Source: Amaranthus tricolor (taxonomy: Eukaryota; Streptophyta; Magnoliopsida; Caryophyllales; Amaranthaceae). Taken from it: a stretch of DNA of 64,000 nucleotides. The stretch is from the NCBI RefSeq assembly GCF_026212465.1, contig NC_080057.1:20824606-20888605 (forward strand). Reading direction: 5' to 3'. The notes under the pieces were generated by a model. The model saw nothing but the letters and a program-made list of their open reading frames with translations. It searched no databases and was not told the DNA's origin. Within the stretch, counting starts at the first letter, position 1, and each line of letters begins with the position of its first letter. Below are positions 10,635 to 22,428 of the stretch, piece by piece. The position numbers and the translations under genes were made by a program.

Positions 10635-10995
10635 CACTACAATAAATTTAACTTTTCGTGACATTGGCTTTAGTGACATTTAAAAAATGCCACTAATTTA
10701 TATTTTTAGTGTAATAATTATTGGTTTTTTTTAGCTTCACTATAAAATGATTTAGCGACACTTTATTTGGTCTTTAGTGGCATATGTAATTGTTACTAAG
10801 TCTATAGTGACTTTTATGAGAAATGTCACTAAATCCTATGTCGCAAAAAGCCTTAGTGTGAATTTTAATTATACTGCTAAAGGGTCTAATAAATGTCATT
10901 AAATCTTTTATATATACTATTAGAAATTTAAAGTAGTGACGTTTAAATTAAATGTTGCTAAATATATCCCACTAAAAGGAAATTATGTTGTAGTG
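10635..10995. mobile_element. CACTA-type non-autonomous element
   Basis: Begins CACTACAATAAATTTAAC and ends with the reverse complement TTGTAGTG. Inside are many copies, in both orientations, of TTAGTGACATTT-like subterminal repeats, typical of CACTA transposons. The inverted match extends outwards to AACTCACTAC/GTAGTGAGTT, so the flanks are palindromic and a 3-bp direct target duplication is not evident. Length 361 bp, non-coding. Confidence 0.6.
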
Positions 10996-11197
10996 AGTTG
11001 ATCAGAAAAGTCTCGTTGTATCCGCATTTCTAATGAATTCTCATGTAAAGTGGTGTGATAACATATACCCTTCCTATTCAATTTAGTTATCTCATTTCTT
11101 TAATTTAATATAATTAAATCAATTTAATCTACTTATAAGAATCGAATAATAACGGTTGAATTTAACGATAGTTTGCATAACTTAAGCTAGTATTATA

Positions 11198-11622
11198 CTC
11201 CCTCCGTTCTTTAATGAAATTCTCATAAGAAATGATCACGAGAATTAAGAAAAATATAATCTTTTAGATACTGGAGATATTATTTTATTGAATAATAAAT
11301 GTGATAGAGAAAAAGTGAAGACCATAAAATTAAAATATATTAAAAAAAACTAGTGGAAAAATATGGGGACGACAACTAATTAAAAAAATATTTTTGTAAA
11401 GTTAGTAGGAAACATGTGGAGATCATATGAAATATAAAAATGTTAAAATGAAATTAGTGGAAGATATGTGAGGACGATAAGCATTATTAAAATATTAAAA
11501 TGGAGATTAATAAAATTATTTTTGTCCAAAATTTGTGATATAAATGAAAAGATTTCTTATGAAAACAACAAATAAAACAGCATAAAATGAAAAGTGATAA
11601 CTTTTGTAAGGAACCGAAGAAG
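11198..11622. mobile_element. Stowaway/mariner-type MITE
   Basis: Starts CTCCCTCCGTTCTTTA after a TA (11,196-11,197) and ends with the reverse complement of CTTCTTCGGTTCCTTA followed by TA (11,623-11,624). The CTCCCTCCG end and TA target site are the hallmark of plant mariner/Stowaway elements. Length 425 bp, AT-rich and non-coding. The same end type bounds the transposase-bearing element at 60,433-63,405. Confidence 0.65.
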
Positions 11623-11624
11623 TA

Positions 11625-13675
11625 TATAATTAATAAATAATGATAAGTACATCCAATATCATCAATTCATCATATTAACGATAGATTAATTTTCAACACT
11701 TGGCGATACACTAAATTAAGTTTCTCTAATTGTATTTGGTTAAAAATTATAGTAAAATTTGATATTAATAAAATTTACATCAAGACGAATCAAACAAGAT
11801 TTCATTTGACTATGTTTAAACTTATAGCTAAATTGAAAATAAAATAAAAACTAAGAGTGATTGGTAAATAAAAAAAATTTAATAAAATATTAATGTATAC
11901 AATATTATTTATTCCTCAGTATATTATGTAAATATTTAATTACCTAGTTTAGGATTATCTTTAATTCGTCAGTATATTATGTAACTATTACCTTTTTTGT
12001 TTTTTTTTTTTTCGAATTGATGTAACTATTACCTAGTTAGGAATATCTTAAGGGATATTATTATTCTGTAAATATGTTGTTTCCCAAGATAACTCACGTA
12101 CATATTTTACATTTCTCAATCTATGAATAAAATAAAATATCAAGGCAAATATTCATTAGCTGTATAAATAACAATTTGCTGTGAGTAGATATAATTATAC
12201 AATTTATATATTTTTAGTTGTACTAATTATATATGTAATTTATTATGGCACTATTAATAAAAACAACAATTATATTAGCCAGCTAGACGAACGCATCTAA
12301 GAATCACACACTCTATAATTAATTAATTTTATTGTATAATATCATAAGATAGTTTGATTGTGATCATGATATTTGTCTTTTTTCCATTGGACTCTATTGA
12401 TGGAATTTGGTTAATAGATATTTCTTTTTGGATTTACTATATTTATAAATTTGCATTTTTGAAAAAGTTATACATTGATGGATGCCATAAATTACAATTA
12501 TGCCAAACACACTATTTATATATAAATGTACTGTTTAAAAAATTATACTAGGAAATTATTCCAATTATACTGCAATTTAGGAAATTACTAAAAGTACATA
12601 ATTGCCTTTTTTCCAGCAATTGTTCTTTAAAACTGAAATGACATAAAATTTGTTAATAGATCATTAAAATCAATCATTTATGTTGTTAAACTATCATAAT
12701 TACAATTTTGAGTTTTAGGAAAAATGTCAAGAATATTGAACCGAATGACAATTTAGCAACAAATAAATGAATGCAAAAAAGTAGCAAATTGTAATCAGTC
12801 TGTATGCAATGAGACTATCTCAGCTACCAAATATATATAGTGCAATAAAAATCAATCAACTTAAAACATTGTCTGATTTTTGGTAATGCAATTATTCCTT
12901 TTTAAAATGTAATAACACTTTAGTGACAAAAATTTCAAAATAAATAGTCTAAAATTTAATTTTTTTATTAGTCTAAAATTTTATTAAAATATTAACGTAT
13001 TTAAAAATTCGTACATTGCACGGGTTTATATCATAGTAAGTGTATAATTGTAATAATACATACAAATAAAATACATACTAATAAAAATATTGAAAAATGA
13101 CAAATGTCATCCTTAGGGAGTATGAAAAATGTAAATATTTTAGTGGAGGACAATATTTATCTAATTTAGAATCTATTTTTTTAAAATTGGAGCTACATCA
13201 GGCAAAATATTTATATAATTTATTAGAGCAATTCTATATAGATAACCTAGAATTTAATATATTTAATTGAATGGAAAGATGTATTTGATAAATAACCTTT
13301 TATAGTTTAAGTTTTTCGTTAAAAAACTCACGTATTCGATAAATTTAATCAGGATAATATATACTTGCATTATATTCTTTGAAGTCATATTATTATATAT
13401 TTCATAGTTATAAATTCGTACATTACACGAGTTTCTATACTAGTATAATATAATTATCTTCAAACTATATTCAAGAATAAGTGTATAAAGATCATTTGGC
13501 ATCCTAATGAATCATTATCATTAAATATCATTATCATTATATATTAATTAATTATATTATATTATATTATTGAATAATAAGTGTACATGATTGTTAAGGA
13601 TAGGAAGAGATTTGTTACCATACAAGTTTTCAAAAAATTAAATTAAATTTTTCTAAAAACTTCCCCAAGAAAAGT
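11625..13675. other. AT-rich spacer upstream of the knottin-type gene
   Basis: Very AT-rich. Only chance ORFs are present (for example 65 codons at 12,354-12,551). No RNA gene or element with clear ends was found. Confidence 0.35.
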
Positions 13676-13684
13676 ATAAATGGA
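13676..13684 (+). promoter_or_regulatory. Probable TATA box of the knottin-type gene
   Basis: TATAAATGG lies about 60 bp before the ATG at 13,738, within the usual TATA-to-start range for a short plant leader. The downstream sequence CTATACATCAATGC would carry the transcription start. Confidence 0.5.
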
Positions 13685-13737
13685 GGACTATACATCAATG
13701 CATTAGATAATTACATTAAAAAAAGATAATTAAAAAG

Positions 13738-13968
13738 ATGGAGATGAAAAATGTGTTTATTAGTGTGATGGTAGTAGGCTTATTGGTAGTTGCTACAACG
13801 CCAAAAACCACGATGGCGATTAGGCAATGGGAGGGAATAGTGTCGACAAAAAGGGTTGATAATGGTGATACTTGTGCTGATATTAATGAAAAGTGCAGTC
13901 CTTCTGTGCATTGTTGTGCGCCCTATTTCTGCTATTTTGATGCGGGTGCTTCCCCCACTTGCGTATAA
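13738..13968 (+). CDS. Secreted knottin-type antimicrobial peptide precursor
   Basis: A 76-codon ORF. Residues 5-27 form a signal peptide (VFISVMVVGLLVVATTPKTT, then an Ala-rich cleavage area), followed by a short propeptide-like stretch and a cysteine-rich C-terminus. The cysteine pattern is C-x6-C-x5-CC-x4-C-x9-C, ending CV. This six-cysteine framework is that of the inhibitor cystine knot. Its spacing resembles the antifungal peptides known from Mirabilis and Phytolacca (both Caryophyllales), which have C-x6-C and a CC pair. The last Cys is the penultimate residue, so the three-disulfide framework is complete. The expected role is extracellular defence against fungi or bacteria. That role is inferred from the family; the peptide could instead be an enzyme inhibitor or signalling knottin. 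No intron is evident, unlike some family members. Confidence 0.75.
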   Translation: MEMKNVFISVMVVGLLVVATTPKTTMAIRQWEGIVSTKRVDNGDTCADINEKCSPSVHCCAPYFCYFDAGASPTCV

Positions 13969-14203
13969 CAACTGCAATTATCATATTTACTATAATAATA
14001 CTATGTTCATTGTTTCATCTTTTGGTTTACTAATATTAATTGTTTGATCTTTTGGTTCATAATTAGTACCTGTTTGTTCACTGCTTTTTTCATCTTATTA
14101 ATTATGGTATGTTTGTATTAACTTTAGACAATTAATTATGCAATTTTAAATGTTGGTGATTTTATTTGGAAGTTTTTGTCACTAATAATTGTTTGATCTT
14201 TTA

Positions 14204-14737
14204 CGGCCCGTTTGGTACATGGTATTAGAGGGCGGTAATGGTAATAAAATTAAGTAATGAAAATTTTGGTTGTTTGGATGCCTTCAATGGTAATGGAGGG
14301 TAATAAAATAAGGTAATGAAATTACCAAAAAGGGTCATTTTCATTACCATCAAACAATATGGTATTAGGCGGTAATGGTAATGAAGTATTATTGTGGTAA
14401 TAAAATAAGGTAATGTTGTTTCGAACTGAAGAAAAAAAAGGTAATGTATGTAATTATCCAAAAAAATATTATTATTAAAAAAGAATCATTAGATAGAATA
14501 ATTTAGATACAATAATGCTTTAAGATACAAATATACAATAATGAAACTAAGAGTCATTACCATTTTTTATTACTAACAACCAAATGCAATCAATGGAATA
14601 TTATCTTCCATTAACATTCTTTAGTCATGCACACCAAACAAAAGAATCTTCATTACCAATTCTCATATCCATTCCTTCATTACTATTGCCATTACAACAT
14701 CTCATTCCCATTACTTCATTACCATCAACCAAACGTT
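14204..14737. mobile_element. MITE-like element with GGTAATGG repeats
   Basis: The left end GGCCCGTTTGGTACATGG mirrors the right end CCATCAACCAAACGTTC (inverted CGTTTGGT core). The left half is full of GGTAATGG/GGTAATAAAA units and the right half of the complement CCATTACC, so the whole stretch folds back. No target duplication was resolved and the boundaries are approximate. ORFs inside are repeat artefacts. Confidence 0.55.
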
Positions 14738-15805
14738 CACATATAAGTACTTTTTTGTTCATCATTTAAACTAATTTATATTACGACTAATATAGATTAA
14801 TATGTGAGAAAAATATAATTGAATCATAAAATATTTTATTTTTATAATTTTTATTTTTTATAATTTTTAGTTACTCAAAACATAAATAAGTCATTTATCA
14901 ATAAATTTGATTTAGAAAGCAGAGAATTGCGTCATGGTAGTCGTATAACTCAACTACTCCACTTCAATTATACATACATTTTTTTTCTTTTCCAAAAGAG
15001 CAGCACTTTAATTAGAACATACCACACCCAAAGTTATTTATATTATTTGGGTCACTTTCACCACTTGATTGAATAAAGCATTAATTTTTAAGAGTCATAA
15101 AATACTATTGAAACAACTTCGGATTAAGAAGTATTAGCTGTGCTATTTAATCTCTGAATGAGTTGCGTGGTATTATAAATCGTCTTATATAATAATGTGC
15201 GAAAATTAGATAAAATAAAATTAAATACTTAAAAAGTATTTTACAAGTTAAATTAATACTCTAGTTATTTTCACTAATGGCTTATTAAAATAATTTTACA
15301 TCAAAACCCTCACTCAAAGAACAAGAAAAATATAAACCTAAGTGTATTATAATCTTCAAGAATTAAAATAAAAGAGTAGGAATGTTCTTGAGAAGACAGT
15401 GTGAGTGTGATTTATGTTGTTTTCTCTCTTACTTTGCACCTACCTACTATCCATTTAGGGTAGTAGTGTTTTATCCATATCCAATATATAAAAATTCACT
15501 AATTCTTTATTAAAACCGTATCATTATGAGACGTTCTCAATTAGATTTGCCTAAAATCTTAAAAAAAACTGCTCTATGTACAATCCAAATTTTATTATTT
15601 TTGATTTTTTTTGCTAATGAGCTACTTATATGGACTCGTCTAACGGTGAGACAGTCTCATACAAGACTTGCTTATAAAAATTATGTTTAACTTTTCCACA
15701 ATTTATAGTCTTATACCAATACATAAACGAAACCCCTAAAATAATATCCGTTACTTATTATTCTTAAATTAAACACAAAATTGTTTATAAAACTTGAACA
15801 ATATT
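14738..15805. other. Intergenic, nothing definite
   Basis: AT-rich spacer with no supportable gene. A segment near 15,640-15,670 (ACGGTGAGACAGTCTCATAC) resembles a dispersed plant repeat also hinted at near 51,845. Confidence 0.35.
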
Positions 15806-16356
15806 CACAACAAAAAAATGACTGAAAGTTTCGACTAACACACACAACAGTCAGTAATTTCCGACTAAATTTCTAACTGAAAAGTGTTAGTTGAAATTTC
15901 TGACTAATTAATTGCTATTGAATCCTTGTTAATGAGAAATTCCAACTAGATCTCCTACTATTTTGCTATTAGTCGAAAATTTTCCGTCTGAATTTTCGAC
16001 TAAAACGGTGTTAGTCAAAATTTAAAAGAATTTAAAATTGGAAAATGGTCAAAAAAAAATTTCAATCTGTGATTTTGAGGTGAATTTAGTAAAATTGCTT
16101 TCCCACTATTTTCCGACCAATAAATAGTTGAAAATTTTCCATTGTTTTCTTACTAACTTGTTAGTCAAAATTCTGACTAATTTTCGGACCATTAGTTTTT
16201 AGTCGAAAATTCCGAATGTTTTCTTATTAAAATGAAATACTGACTATATTTATTCCAATTGTTTAAAATAGTTAGAAATTAGTCAGTATAAGCATATACC
16301 GACTGATTCCAATTGTTTTGGTTAGTTAGTATATAGGTCTTTTTTTGTTTGTAGTG
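15806..16356. mobile_element. CACTA-type non-autonomous element
   Basis: 551 bp. The right end is the reverse complement of CACTACAAACAAAAAAAG; the left end is the slightly mutated CACAACAAAAAAATGAC. The flanking trinucleotide ATT is duplicated on both sides (15,803-15,805 and 16,357-16,359), the 3-bp target site expected for CACTA. The interior carries many TTAGTCGAAAATT-type subterminal repeats in both orientations. Non-coding. Confidence 0.75.
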
Positions 16357-16612
16357 ATTCATTGAAATTGCTACATTTAATCATAAAAACTTTCACGTTA
16401 CATAGTTAAATGTATCAATGTCAGTGGGTCGGAACAGATAAATATATATATAACTTTTAGTTAAGTTGTTATAATTAAAAAAAAATTAGTACGTTAAAGC
16501 AAGAAACAATATAAATTATAGAATAAGACTAATTGGACAAAGAGATCGATAAAGTTAACGAAGATAAGCACTAGAAGCAGAAAGAGAACGAAGAAGATCA
16601 AAATAACAAGAA

Positions 16613-19600
16613 ATGAAGTGGAAAAAAGAGAAGCTAGACGTGATTTTAGTTCCAATTGGGATATTGATGATGTTTGGGTATCATCTTTGGTTGCTTTTTA
16701 AATATCTCAGAAATTCCAAAAGCACTGTTATTGGTTTTGAGAATCATTGCCAAAGAGTTTGGGTTTGCAAACTTATGCAGGTTACTTCACTTTCTCTCTT
16801 TCCTACCATTTTTGTTATTACTTTATACATAATTTTTATTTATTTTTTTACACATTGTAAAATTGAACACACAAAGTAGGGAATTAACAAGATGGTGATG
16901 AGTATGGGTGGGCAAAGGTCTAATTGTTTTGGAACTCTAGCTAGGGTTTTAAGTCTAATTTTCTAGACCTTTATAATTAGGGTTCGGGTAAGAGTTGGAT
17001 GATTAAGACCTAGTTCGGACACTGAAATGCCCATCCCTAGTGATAAGGAAGAGGAAACAAAGCCAACACACTCGAGCATAAACAATGTAAGCAATACACA
17101 CATCAAGAGTTTTATGGTATCTTAAGGTAGTGGCGGATCTTGAGTCAAAAGTTAGAAGGGTCAAAGTTATTATCGAAATAAAAATATAAGAGGATTTGAG
17201 ATTTGAACTCTCAACATCTTGATTAACAATTATGTTCTTAACCACTAAACCATATATTTTTATTAGACATAGTAAATAATGTTTTAGTTTTATAAAATGA
17301 CCTAAAAATTTAAGGGAGACTAAGCCGCGTTGGGTCTTAGTAAAGATGCGTTGTTGTCTTAAGTTACCTTCTCTCCATATAAAAATATTTGTGTTTCTTA
17401 TGATAAATTAACAACTACATTAAAAATGCAACAAAATTTTCAAATAAGTTTGAATACAACATAATTTTCACTCCAATTAAGTTTTCCTTTCACATACAAT
17501 CTTTCTCTCTCTATGGTTTAATAATCAAAATAAAAATTTTCTTGCACTTTTCCTCATGTCCTTATTCTATGGTTTAAGAGTGCAATCTTTACTCGTTCGA
17601 GCAAAAGCATCCTACTATTTTCTGTGAGCTGTTGCACATGTTGCTCGAACAAGCATGCACCTCGGTGGATAGACAAAAAAGCATCCTAGATTATTATAAA
17701 GAAAGAAGAAGATGAGAGGTAACCTGATATATAGCAGGTTATTTTTTAAAAGGTCCATTGGCAACAAACTGAAAGCAAAGATTGAATTATTAAAAAATAT
17801 TTAAAAGGTGAGATTATTGACAGATGACTGAAAATGAATTTATTTACAATAATTTTTCCTATCAAAAAACCTAAACCAACTTTCATTTTGTCTAATGATA
17901 ACTTCTCCAAGCTTTCATTGCTCGGGTTTTGACTCATTAATGCTCAAACATTCTCTTTAGATGATTTGAGTCTTGATACAACTACCGGTGTTTAATGGAC
18001 ATGCGGGTCGAACTTAATTGAATATGGATTAGATTGGATAAAGGTCTTTTAAATTTAATGTATAATTCTTTTTGTTTCAAATTATAATATAGACTATTTA
18101 AAAATAAACTATTAAATTATGGGTATTCCTTTTATATAAGTAAAATTGCATATTGTTTAGTGTGAGCTATTTTACGGATTTGGAGTGATGAAATTATGTT
18201 TTTGTTCTTTCAAGTAAAAAATCATGACAAGCTAGATAATATATTAATGCATGCTATTATGGAGTGTTCGGTACAATTTTAACTTATTTTAACATAAATA
18301 GAAAGTTAGGTGGTCAAACCATCTAATGTTAATTTTTTTATAAAGTAGTTGATTGAAACAACTTATTGTTATAAATACACTATTTTTGAAACAACTGCTC
18401 TTAACACCGAGTTCAAAAATCAGCTGGTCAAACTAGTTGATAATATCAGCTGATCAAATCAATCACACTAATCAGTAATCACCTCTAAATTTAGAGGTGT
18501 TCATTCGGATAATCGGGTCGGTTTCGGATGGGTGTCATTCGATTCGGTTGTATTTCGGATCGGTTATATTTCGCATGCGTGTTGCGACGGGTCATACTCG
18601 AGTCGGGTTGGTTAGTCACGGTTCGGTTGAAGATCGGTTATTCGAGCTATCGGGTTAGCATTAGTTCGGTGTCGGTTGAAGTTCGGGTCGAGTTTCAATC
18701 GGTCTCGGGTTGTCATCGGTTAATAATTTGTTCGGTTTCACCGGATGTACATCGGATTTGGGTATTTTTCAAGTATAATTCGGCTACGAATTGCGAATTA
18801 CTAATTACTATTGATCGAGTGAGTATCAGATTAAGTTGTTAGTCATTTTTTAATTAATAATAAGGTTCCTTTACTTAAAGCAAAATAGTGAAAATGTAAA
18901 TCAATTAGTGATCATTATTACATTGTTACTTTTACTTGTTTGACCAGAAATTAAAATTATAAAGTTCTATCAATTTTCATATAATTCGATTAAAAGTAGT
19001 TAAATAAACATTGACGATTGATTATTAACTCTAAATATATGAAACCATGTATTTATAAAATTTATCATTAAAATATTTATGACTTTATTAGAATAACTAA
19101 TAAGATGATTGAATATGAGTCAATCATACTTCTATGTAAAAAATTGGTTCAGGTTTATAGCAATTCGATCTAAACTTCGTTCGGGTTAAGTCGGTTTTAG
19201 CCGGATCGAGTTTGGTTTTGAGCATGATTCGGATATGACTCGGATCGGTCACTATTAAGTTTGGGTAATCTCGGTTAATAGTTACGCGTCGGTTAGAAAA
19301 TTCGGTTACAGCTCGAGTTCAGTTTGCTCATTTTCAGTTGTCAACCGGTTCGGGTATAGCTTCGGGTCGGGTAATATCGGTTCGATAAGCCTAAAAAAGG
19401 AACACATTTTCGGGTCGGTTTACTTTCAGTTTCGGATCGGATTTTTGGGTCGGATCACTTTTGAACAGCTCTACCTCTAATATACTAGCTAGTTTCCTAA
19501 ATTTGACTTGAATATTGTCAAAGAACTAACTTAATTAAAAGATTAAGCTAAAGAGAGATACCCCAAGATATATTATACACTCTAACACCCCTTGCCCCCC

Positions 19601-20647
19601 TCACACGTGAGTCCTTTGTGCTAGAAATGCGAATACAACATAAGTCCTCCTCATACAAAACGCTAAATATTCCACTTTAAATAAGAAGTGGTTGAAATTC
19701 TAACCTTTGACCTCTTATCACACTGGCTCTGATACCATATCAAGAAACCAATTAAACAAAAGCTTAAACTGATAATTGCGGTCTTCAGCATATATTATAT
19801 ATTGTAACAAATATTTCAAGGGGTGATAACTTCTAATCAGGGCTCTTTTAAGGGGTGCGAAGTGATCGAAAATATTTACTATAAATAAGGCGCAAAATAA
19901 AAAATTTGCACATGGCCACAAATTCTTCAAGACAGCTCTGCTTCTTATTAAGTTTATACCACACATTTTGATTATTTGTAATAGTAACAATGACATATAG
20001 TTCCCAACATAGCTCAGATTGATGCAATGAACAGAGGTCCAGCATTCACAGTCATGAACAGCACAATAGTAGCAGCAAATTTCATGGCATCAACCTCCCT
20101 AACCCTTAGCTCCTTAATGGGTACATGGATTGCAAGCTCCTCAAACAGCGAAACAATCTCGATTATAATCTATGGAGATACCGGTTCATCCATCATTGCA
20201 CTCAAATATATCAGCATTCTCTTATTTTTCTTACTCGCTTTCGCTTGTTTCATCCAATCTTCGCGGTGTTATGTTCAAGCTAATCTCCTTCTAAGCATGC
20301 CTAAGGCTCAAGTCCCTGAAGATTTGGCTGTCGACGCCTTGATTAATGGTCGAAATTTCTGGCAGGTTGGATTAAGGGCTGTTTATTTTGCTATAACTAT
20401 GTTAATGTGGATTTTTGGACCTATTCCTATGGTGGTTTCTTCGGCTTCTATGGTTGCGGTTTTGTATGTTCTTGATTCGAATACGAAATACTTGTTGCCT
20501 GATTTTAGCAAGCCAAGTGTGAATGAAGATAAGAAAAGGAAACGTTTCGATGAGCGATTCGAGCAGCGTGAGATGCCTGTTGGTAGTAGTGAACTTCAAG
20601 TTAATGCTGCTATTAACACTGCGCTGTTGTCTGCTGCTGCTATTTGA
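16613..20647 (+). CDS. DUF599 family membrane protein, two exons
   Basis: Exon 1 is 16,613-16,780 (56 codons, phase 0, donor CAG|GTTACT). Exon 2 is 20,018-20,647 (acceptor CATAGCTCAG|ATT), giving 265 residues. The product starts MKWKKEKLDVILVPIGILMM with a first membrane segment at about 9-28. Exon 2 adds the family blocks STIVAANFMASTSLTLSSLM, a hydrophobic ALKYISILLFFLLAFACFIQ, FWQVGLRAVYFAITMLMWIF and GPIPMVVSSASMVAVLYVLD. Order and length fit plant DUF599 proteins, which are predicted multi-pass membrane proteins of unknown function. The C-terminus is charged, then Ala-rich. The 3.2-kb intron is loaded with transposons (16,903-17,039; 18,489-19,473; repeats from 19,514). Translation past the exon 1 donor meets a stop at 16,879, which supports splicing there. 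Confidence 0.8.
16903..17039. mobile_element. Small hAT-type MITE in the DUF599 gene intron
   Basis: 137 bp. The left end is TATGGGTGGGCA; the reverse complement of the right end is TAGGGATGGGCA (10 of 12 identical). Flanking 8-mers are GTGATGAG (16,895-16,902) and GTGATAAG (17,040-17,047), matching at 7 of 8 positions, as for hAT insertions. Non-coding. Confidence 0.7.
18489..19473. mobile_element. hAT-like non-autonomous element with CGGGT/TTCGGTT repeats
   Basis: The left end TAGAGGTGTTCATTCGG (from 18,492) mirrors the right end, whose complement is TAGAGCTGTTCAAAAG (10 of the first 12 match). About 300 bp at each end are dense in TCGGTTCGGGT-type units; the middle is AT-rich. An exact 8-mer ACCTCTAA occurs at 18,481-18,488 and 19,473-19,480. 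It would be the target duplication if the ends are shifted by a few bases. It lies inside the DUF599 gene intron and is related to the element at 4,420-4,818. Confidence 0.6.
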
Positions 20648-21215
20648 TGGTATTGGTGTGCTTAATAACTCGTTCAATGTAGGATGACTATTTAATTACA
20701 TGTTAGTTTAACGAATGTTGTAGATTTACTTGTATGGATCTTTGTAATATTATAGTCAAATTTGTGTCAAGGAATCAACTTAATCAAAAGTTTAAGCTGA
20801 TGGTTGAGGCATTCATCAGGATTTGTTATATGCTTAAAAGTTTAAGATTCGAACTCGTGACCTAATTTTGTCACGTTGGCTTCTGATACTAGGTTAAGCA
20901 ACCAACTTAGCTAAAAGCTTAAACTGATGGTTGAGAACCTAGCATTTAGTAACAAAATGAAATACAATTTGAGTATGTACATTGTTGTATCAAGACCCAA
21001 ATCCTCCGAAGAGGATGCTTGTTGTGATTGTTGAATCATAGAGAGACTGAGCTTGTATGGGAGGAAACTTTATTAAAGTGCGAATTGCGGTATCTTTAAA
21101 CACTAGAGTGTGTTATATTTTTGTTGAGATTATCCCGTGATATTTTTGTCATGTAATTGGCTTCTGATTATGTAAAAAAATCAACTCAATAAAAAGTTTA
21201 AACTGATAATTAAAG
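19514..21215. repeat. Five degenerate copies of a dispersed repeat around DUF599 exon 2
   Basis: Motifs of the form AACCAACTTAATTAAAAGCTTAAGCTGATGG recur near 19,520, 19,745, 20,772, 20,897 and 21,180. Two are followed by AT-rich 'tatattatata' sequence. At 19,726-19,737 the minus strand reads TGGTATCAGAGC, a perfect initiator-Met primer site, so at least one copy looks like the edge of a decayed or miniature LTR element (TRIM-like). Confidence 0.45.
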
Positions 21216-21303
21216 CAGTATAATATGTAATATTTTCTATTAGATGATTATTCATTAAGCCTGGAATTTAGAGACTAATTCTGAAGGTTAGGTTTTATAC
21301 CAT

Positions 21304-21600
21304 CACTACAAAAAACTATCAAATTGGCGACAGACGGTTTCGTCGCCATTTGATAGCTAAATGGTCAAAAAGTAGGGTTGGCGACCGGCGGGCGACGGCT
21401 AATGTGGTGGTCGCTAATCTCTTCGTCGCTAATCTCAAAGTGGACGCGTTTTCCTCGCCAGTAAAACCGGCGACCAACTGGCGACCACTACCTGTCGCCA
21501 AACTGGCGACCACCCCCTGCTAGCTGTTTGGCGACCATCTTTTCGTAGCTGTTACGTCGCCAGCATGGCAACCACATTTTCATAGCTGTTTGGTCGCCCC
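21304..21600. mobile_element. End fragment of a CACTA element
   Basis: Begins CACTACAAAAAACTATCAAA, followed by about 280 bp of TGGCGACC/GGTCGCCA-type subterminal repeats in both orientations, unusually GC-rich for this region. No matching TAGTG end with a CAT target repeat was found on the right. Only one end is therefore certain, and the right part may have been lost at the (TA)n tract. Confidence 0.6.
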
Positions 21601-21618
21601 TTTTTTTAATTACTTAAA

Positions 21619-22259
<641 letters not shown>

Positions 22260-22338
22260 CAAAGGGAGACCTGGTCAAAACAGGTCAAACCTCTGCTCGC
22301 TGTTACTGTTTGACCTTTTTTGACCAAGTCTCCCTTTG
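22260..22338. repeat. Long hairpin, 31-bp arms and 17-nt loop
   Basis: Arm 1 (22,260-22,290) and the complement of arm 2 (22,308-22,338) share CAAAGGGAGAC, TGGTCAAAA and AGGTCAAAC, differing at only about two positions. It lies 90 bp from the Athila insertion site. It could be a small MITE core or a small-RNA hairpin. No target duplication was assigned. Confidence 0.65.
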
Positions 22339-22428
22339 TTTGACCTGTTAGTAACAAAGGCATGATTCATTTACATGATTCAAAACGATATACATTTACA
22401 TGATTCAAGGCATGATTCATCGCATGAT

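Noticed and set aside
19726..19737. TGGTATCAGAGC and the Athila primer site considered as tRNA gene parts
   Set aside because: Only the 3'-end complement is present. No cloverleaf or A/B boxes were found, so no tRNA gene is called anywhere in the window.
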